In this document: positions 60,416 through 64,000 of the stretch, piece by piece | Layout: every line of letters starts with the position of its first letter | How positions within the stretch are numbered: position 1 is the stretch's first letter | Source of the DNA: Chryseobacterium culicis | GTDB lineage: Bacteria > Bacteroidota > Bacteroidia > Flavobacteriales > Weeksellaceae | Length of the DNA stretch: 64,000 bases | Reading direction: 5' to 3' | Assembly (NCBI RefSeq): GCF_900108365.1 | Contig: NZ_FNWQ01000002.1 | Span: 682,001-746,000 of the forward strand | Made by a program: the position numbers and the translations under genes | The notes under the pieces: generated by a model | What the model was told of the DNA's origin: nothing | What the model saw: the letters and a program-made list of their open reading frames with translations, nothing else | Database searches by the model: none

Positions 60416-60919
60416 ATGAAAAAATTAATCTTATTGGCTGCTGCATCAGCTTTTTTAATTAATTGTAATAAAAAGCCAGAAGCTCCGGCTCCTAAAGCAG
60501 AAGCAGACACCATTGCTGTGGAAGAACCTGTAATTGATACACTGGGACCAAAATCTTTCTGTTATATCGGGGTAACCGGGAAAGACAGTGTTTTTGCATC
60601 CATTGATGATAATTTAGGAACCATTACCGGAAAATTATCTTATAAGAACAGCGAAAAAGACAGCTCAAAAGGAGATGTAACGGGATTCAAATCCGGAGAT
60701 ACGCTGAAACTGACTTATGAATTTACTTCTGAAGGGAAAAAGAGCAAAAGGGATATCTATTTCCTTCAAAAAGACAATGTTTTGACAGAAGGAATTGGTG
60801 ATCATAAGGAAGAAGACGGACAGTCCAAATATGCTGATGACAAAAAAGTAAGCTATAAAGACGGACAAAAGCTCACCCCTGCAGATTGTAAAGTAGTAAG
60901 CGAAGCTTTAAAAAAGTAA
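60416..60919 (+). CDS. Putative lipoprotein, 167 residues
   Basis: It starts MKKLILLAAASAFLINCNKK, a clear lipoprotein signal with lipobox INC. Next comes a Pro/Ala/Glu-rich linker (EAPAPKAEAD) and a beta-rich domain (SFCYIGVTGKDSVFASIDDN, GTITGKLSY). No family is recognised. The promoter element TATTTTTG lies at 60376-60383. It is divergent from the hydrolase-like gene. Confidence 0.8.
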   Translation: MKKLILLAAASAFLINCNKKPEAPAPKAEADTIAVEEPVIDTLGPKSFCYIGVTGKDSVFASIDDNLGTITGKLSYKNSEKDSSKGDVTGFKSGDTLKLTYEFTSEGKKSKRDIYFLQKDNVLTEGIGDHKEEDGQSKYADDKKVSYKDGQKLTPADCKVVSEALKK

Positions 60920-60935
60920 TTCATCATAAGACAAA

Positions 60936-60969
60936 AAACAGCCCCGTAAAGAGGCTGTTTTTTTTTTTA
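60936..60969. terminator. Bidirectional terminator
   Basis: AAACAGCC (60936-60943) pairs exactly with GGCTGTTT (60953-60960), an A-run before and a long T-run after. It serves both the lipoprotein gene and the convergent aldolase-like gene, whose stop lies within the T-run. Confidence 0.9.
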
Positions 60970-61995
60970 ATTCTGTTCAATAATTTCAATAAAACGGTCC
61001 ACAGCATCGTCTCCCGTACTCCATGATGTGATAAGACGTACGGCAGAAGACTCTTCATCTATTTTCTTCCATACATAAAATTCAAAATTTTCGGAGAGTA
61101 TTTCTATCAAATCATTATTCAGAATAGGAAAAATCTGATTGGTGTAGGTATCTGAAAGAAATGCAGCGCCTTTTTTCTGTAAAGCATTCTTGATTTTCAT
61201 TGCCTGCTGATTGGCATGTCTGGCAAGATCAAAATACAGATTGTTTTTCATCAGCTCCAAAAATTGAATTCCTAACAGCCTTCCTTTGGCTAAAAGCGCA
61301 CCTTTCTGTTTGATGTTAAAAGCAAAATCCTCCTGGATTGCGGGATTATTAATCACGATAGCCTCTCCTATTAATGCTCCGTTTTTGGTTCCTCCAAGAT
61401 AGAAAACATCCGTAAGAGCCGCTACTTTTTCCAGAGAAAGATCGCTGATCTCTGCGGTCAGACCATGCCCCAACCTTGCTCCGTCCATGAAGAGATACAA
61501 GTTATTTTTCTTACAAAATGCTGAAAGCTCTTCCAGTTCTTTGGCCTGATAGATTGTTCCCAATTCTGTAGAATTGGAGATATACACCAGCTTAGGCATC
61601 ACCTGATGCGGTATATTACGGTGTCCGTCTAATATCGGGGTTATATCTGAAGGGCTTAATTTCCCGTCTGCAGTTTCAATACTTAGTATTTTATGTCCTG
61701 TGGCTTCAATAGCTCCGGTCTCATTATTAAGAATATGTCCTGAAGAAGCAGAAATGGCACACTGGTAAGGCTTTAACATTGCAGAAATTACAATTAAGTT
61801 AGCCTGTGTTCCGCCTGAAACCAAAAAGACTTCCGAATTCGGGTTATTGATTTTTTCTTTAATTAAAGTTTTCGCGCTTAATGAATACTGATCTTCTCCA
61901 TAGCCAGCCTGCTGATCAAGATTATGCTGTACAAGTGCCTGTAAAATATTCGGGTGGCACCCTTCTGAATAATCGTTTTTGAATGAAAATTTCAT
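60967..61995 (-). CDS. Threonine aldolase / beta-eliminating lyase family PLP enzyme
   Basis: The 342-residue fold-type I PLP enzyme has FLVSGGTQANLIV, HILNNETGAIEATGH, YLFMDGARLGHG (the Asp that holds the PLP ring nitrogen) and the PLP lysine in YLGGTKNGALIGEA. Low-specificity L-threonine aldolases cleave threonine or allo-threonine to glycine and acetaldehyde. Other beta-eliminating lyases share the fold, so the substrate is likely but not proven. It is transcribed alone, divergent from the MntR-like gene. Confidence 0.87.
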   Translation of the reverse strand: MKFSFKNDYSEGCHPNILQALVQHNLDQQAGYGEDQYSLSAKTLIKEKINNPNSEVFLVSGGTQANLIVISAMLKPYQCAISASSGHILNNETGAIEATGHKILSIETADGKLSPSDITPILDGHRNIPHQVMPKLVYISNSTELGTIYQAKELEELSAFCKKNNLYLFMDGARLGHGLTAEISDLSLEKVAALTDVFYLGGTKNGALIGEAIVINNPAIQEDFAFNIKQKGALLAKGRLLGIQFLELMKNNLYFDLARHANQQAMKIKNALQKKGAAFLSDTYTNQIFPILNNDLIEILSENFEFYVWKKIDEESSAVRLITSWSTGDDAVDRFIEIIEQN

Positions 61996-62048
61996 AGAGT
62001 AAAAGTAAAAAAAGTTAAAATAACAAGAACCAACTTTTCATTTTATTT

Positions 62049-62078
62049 TGTTAGATTTGTAATGAAAATCATCTAACA
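62049..62078. promoter_or_regulatory. Candidate operator and promoter of the MntR-like regulator
   Basis: TGTTAGAT (62049-62056) and ATCTAACA (62071-62078) are exact inverted copies 14 bases apart. The -7 element TAGATTTG (62052-62059) overlaps the left arm. The layout fits autoregulation by the DtxR/MntR-type protein encoded just downstream. Confidence 0.55.
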
Positions 62079-62080
62079 TT

Positions 62081-62734
62081 TTGAAAACAACCCTAACAGA
62101 AGAGAATTACCTGAAAGCTTTGTTTCATTTAGTTGACAATGAAAGTAAGGTTACGATTAATGAGCTCAGTAAATTTTTGAATGTAAAAATGCCGAGTGTC
62201 AATAACATGATGAAGAAATTTGCGGAGAAAAAGTGGGTCATCTATGAAACATACAAACCGTTAATTGTTACAGAAAACGGAAGACGTGAAGCTGCACTGG
62301 TTGTTCGTAAACACAGACTTACCGAAATGTTTCTGGTTAAAAAAATGAATTTCGGCTGGGAAAATGTTCATGAGATTGCAGAACAGCTGGAACACGTACA
62401 TTCTCAGCTCTTTTTTGATAAAATGGATGAAATTCTGGATCACCCTAAATTTGATCCTCACGGAGAACCAATTCCTGATAAAGACGGAAATATTATTGCG
62501 CAGGATCTGCAGAAGCTCAGCAACTGTGTCCCGGGTGAAGATGTTACCTTTGCTTCTGTCACTTTATCTGATGATGCTTTTCTCACTTATCTGAATGACA
62601 GAAAACTGCTTCTTAATACCAAAGTAAGAGTCTTAAAAGTAGAAAGCTTTGATAAATCTATGACGATAGAAATTGATGGCAAAACAGAAATTCTAAGCAA
62701 AAAAGCAACAGAAAAAATACTGGTGAAGAGATAA
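62081..62734 (+). CDS. DtxR/MntR-family metal-dependent regulator
   Basis: The 217-residue protein has an N-terminal winged helix (TLTEENYLKALFHLV, INELSKFLNVKMPSVNNMMK), a metal-binding dimer domain (VVRKHRLTEMFLVKKM, EIAEQLEHVHSQLF) and a C-terminal FeoA/SH3-like domain (DAFLTYLNDRKLLL). It probably senses manganese or iron. The only suitable start is TTG at 62081, because the ATG at 62062 runs into a stop after four codons. It is divergent from the aldolase-like gene. Confidence 0.9.
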   Translation: MKTTLTEENYLKALFHLVDNESKVTINELSKFLNVKMPSVNNMMKKFAEKKWVIYETYKPLIVTENGRREAALVVRKHRLTEMFLVKKMNFGWENVHEIAEQLEHVHSQLFFDKMDEILDHPKFDPHGEPIPDKDGNIIAQDLQKLSNCVPGEDVTFASVTLSDDAFLTYLNDRKLLLNTKVRVLKVESFDKSMTIEIDGKTEILSKKATEKILVKR

Positions 62735-62873
62735 TCTTCGAAATTCTACAATACAGCTCACAGATTTCATTAAAAATTTAAAGGATGAGTATTATTTAAG
62801 CATAAAGTAATGCTTATGTTAATAGACTGTCCTACACTAATCAACCCCACACCAACCATTAATCACACTTAAA

Positions 62874-63605
62874 ATGAAGAAAAGCATTCCGTTTTTTATG
62901 ATTTCAATGCTGCTTAGCCAACTGTCTAATGCTCAGGTTAGAGATTTTGTAATTGAACCGCAGATTAAACCTGATTTTTACGTTTATAAAACTTTCGGGG
63001 TATTCGGAGGGAAAGAATATTCTGCGAATGCTGTTTATCTGGTGACTAAAAAAGGAGTTGTTTTATTTGATGTTCCATGGCAGAAATCGCAGTATCAAAG
63101 CCTGCTTGATACCATTCAAAAACGCCATAATCTTCCTGTTATTGCAGTATTTGCAACTCATTCACATGAAGACAGAGCCGGTGACTTAAGCTTTTATCAT
63201 AATAAGGGAATCAAAACCTACGCAACCGCCAAAACCAATGAACTGTTGAAAAAAGAAGGAAAAGCCATGGCTACAGAAATAATTGAAACAGGAAAAACAT
63301 ACCGTATTGGTGGGAAAAAATTTGTAGTCGATTTTCTCGGTGAAGGACATACTGCAGATAATGTAGTTGTATGGTTTCCCCAATATAAAATACTGGACGG
63401 CGGATGCCTTGTAAAAAGCAGAACAGCAGAAAATCTGGGCTACACCGGTGAAGCCAACGTTGCCCAATGGCCGCAAACCATGGCAAAGCTGAAATCAAAA
63501 TATTCACAGGCAGTTCTCGTAATTCCTGGCCATGATGAATGGAAAGGCGGCGGACACGTAGAACATACGTTAGATCTTCTTGAGAAAAACAAAAAAGCGG
63601 AATAA
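62874..63605 (+). CDS. bla: Subclass B1 metallo-beta-lactamase, IND/CGB type
   Basis: The 243-residue periplasmic enzyme hydrolyses beta-lactams including carbapenems in related proteins. The signal peptide ends SNA before QVRDF (about residue 20). All B1 zinc ligands are present: H96, H98 and D100 (ATHSHEDRAGD), H159 (GEGHTADN), C178 (DGGCLVKS) and H220 (IPGHDEW). The sequence resembles the chromosomal enzymes of C. indologenes (IND) and C. gleum (CGB) as I remember them, without alignment. No mobile element flanks it, so it is probably a resident gene. Confidence 0.93.
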   Translation: MKKSIPFFMISMLLSQLSNAQVRDFVIEPQIKPDFYVYKTFGVFGGKEYSANAVYLVTKKGVVLFDVPWQKSQYQSLLDTIQKRHNLPVIAVFATHSHEDRAGDLSFYHNKGIKTYATAKTNELLKKEGKAMATEIIETGKTYRIGGKKFVVDFLGEGHTADNVVVWFPQYKILDGGCLVKSRTAENLGYTGEANVAQWPQTMAKLKSKYSQAVLVIPGHDEWKGGGHVEHTLDLLEKNKKAE

Positions 63606-63631
63606 TAGTCTGTTTTTATTTCCCATAAAAA

Positions 63632-63662
63632 AATCCCGAATGAAAATTCGGGATTTTTTTTA
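63632..63662. terminator. Bidirectional terminator after bla
   Basis: AATCCCGAAT (63632-63641) pairs exactly with ATTCGGGATT (63646-63655) around GAAA, with an A-run before and a T-run after. It serves both bla and the convergent partial gene at 63679. Confidence 0.92.
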
Positions 63663-63678
63663 TGGGAAAGGGTTTGGA

Positions 63679-64000
63679 TTAATCTAATACACTCCACCCT
63701 CTTTTCGGGTTCGTATTTGTAGAAACCTCCTGCTCGTTAACGATAATGTTTTCTTTTCTCTGACCGATGTAATCAAGCTCGCTCAGTTTTGAGAAAATAA
63801 TTTCCAGGCTTCTCAACATCTGTTGAATGTAAAGCAAAGGCTCACCACAGTTATGATGATCATAATTGGTTTCTGCTACGATAGAAAGCTGGTTCAGTAA
63901 CGTATGAGGTGCTATTTCACTCCATTCCAGGCTGTAATTCAGCATTTCTTCCAGTTCTGCAGGAACCAGAAGCTGGGTTGAATTGTATAAATGAAGCGCC
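63679..64000 (-). CDS. Hypothetical protein (5' part beyond window edge)
   Basis: The minus-strand frame is open from the window edge to a stop at 63679, about 106 residues. The visible part is helical and acidic (LLVPAELEEMLNYSLEWSE, YIQQMLRSLEIIFSKLSEL) with HHNCGEP in the middle. No family is recognised. Codon use and the terminator directly after the stop support a real gene. An internal ATG at 63945 is not needed, as upstream codons continue the frame. Confidence 0.7.
   Translation of the reverse strand, partial: ALHLYNSTQLLVPAELEEMLNYSLEWSEIAPHTLLNQLSIVAETNYDHHNCGEPLLYIQQMLRSLEIIFSKLSELDYIGQRKENIIVNEQEVSTNTNPKRGWSVLD

Overview
The window looks like a chromosomal segment of a Chryseobacterium-type member of the Bacteroidota (Weeksellaceae/Flavobacteriia). 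The evidence is promoters of the TAnnTTTG type, absence of Shine-Dalgarno sequences, a type IX secretion C-terminal tail, several GLPGLI-family proteins, a SymE-like gene, a subclass B1 metallo-beta-lactamase of the IND/CGB type seen in this genus, and AT-rich intergenic DNA with short dispersed palindromic repeats. No tRNA, rRNA, CRISPR array, transposase or prophage was seen.

Layout. (1) 1-12604: assimilatory sulfate reduction and cysteine synthesis, cysD(partial)-cysN-cysE-cysK-cobA-cysJ-cysI, then a tiny ORF ending in a Cys cluster, a TonB-dependent receptor, and a fusion of precorrin-2 dehydrogenase (siroheme synthesis) with a TSUP/TauE-type transporter. (2) 12816-18640: two AraC-type regulators with DJ-1/PfpI, NAD(P)-binding, DoxX and polysaccharide-deacetylase genes. 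(3) 20730-24227: a Fur-family regulator (probably Zur), a MerC-like membrane protein, a COG0523 GTPase and a Tat-exported alkaline phosphatase. They are linked by copies of the palindrome GCAACAAAGTTGC, and a further copy sits in front of a ZnuD-like TonB receptor at 41197. (4) 24528-34549: a hybrid histidine kinase, lone receiver, HEAT-repeat membrane protein, a glycosyltransferase-2/sulfatase fusion and a YaiO-like outer-membrane protein, which reads as an envelope polysaccharide synthesis and export locus. (5) 36836-40970: a peptide region. It holds a glycine-zipper peptide with a bacteriocin-like leader, then a grasp-with-spasm RiPP cluster: precursor, terminator, ATP-grasp ligase, 66-residue protein, SPASM protein without the radical SAM cysteine motif, and a GLPGLI protein. 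(6) 41197-50000: the Zur-type TonB receptor, a T9SS-exported BspA-like protein, a second GLPGLI gene with a frame-broken small secreted peptide gene, two TetR-type operators without a TetR gene, and gene remnants. (7) 49876-64000: mostly housekeeping and stress genes, including an EamA transporter, methyltransferase, SymE/XRE pair, tail-specific protease, an ArsR-SRPBCC operon, a threonine-aldolase-like enzyme, an MntR/DtxR regulator and the metallo-beta-lactamase.

The most promising material for new biology is the peptide region (36621-40970), the predicted zinc regulon reaching from 21128 to 41161, the glycosyltransferase-sulfatase fusion locus, and the short leader-like ORFs at 7890 and 49726. 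All functional statements rest on reading motifs by eye. No database search was run.
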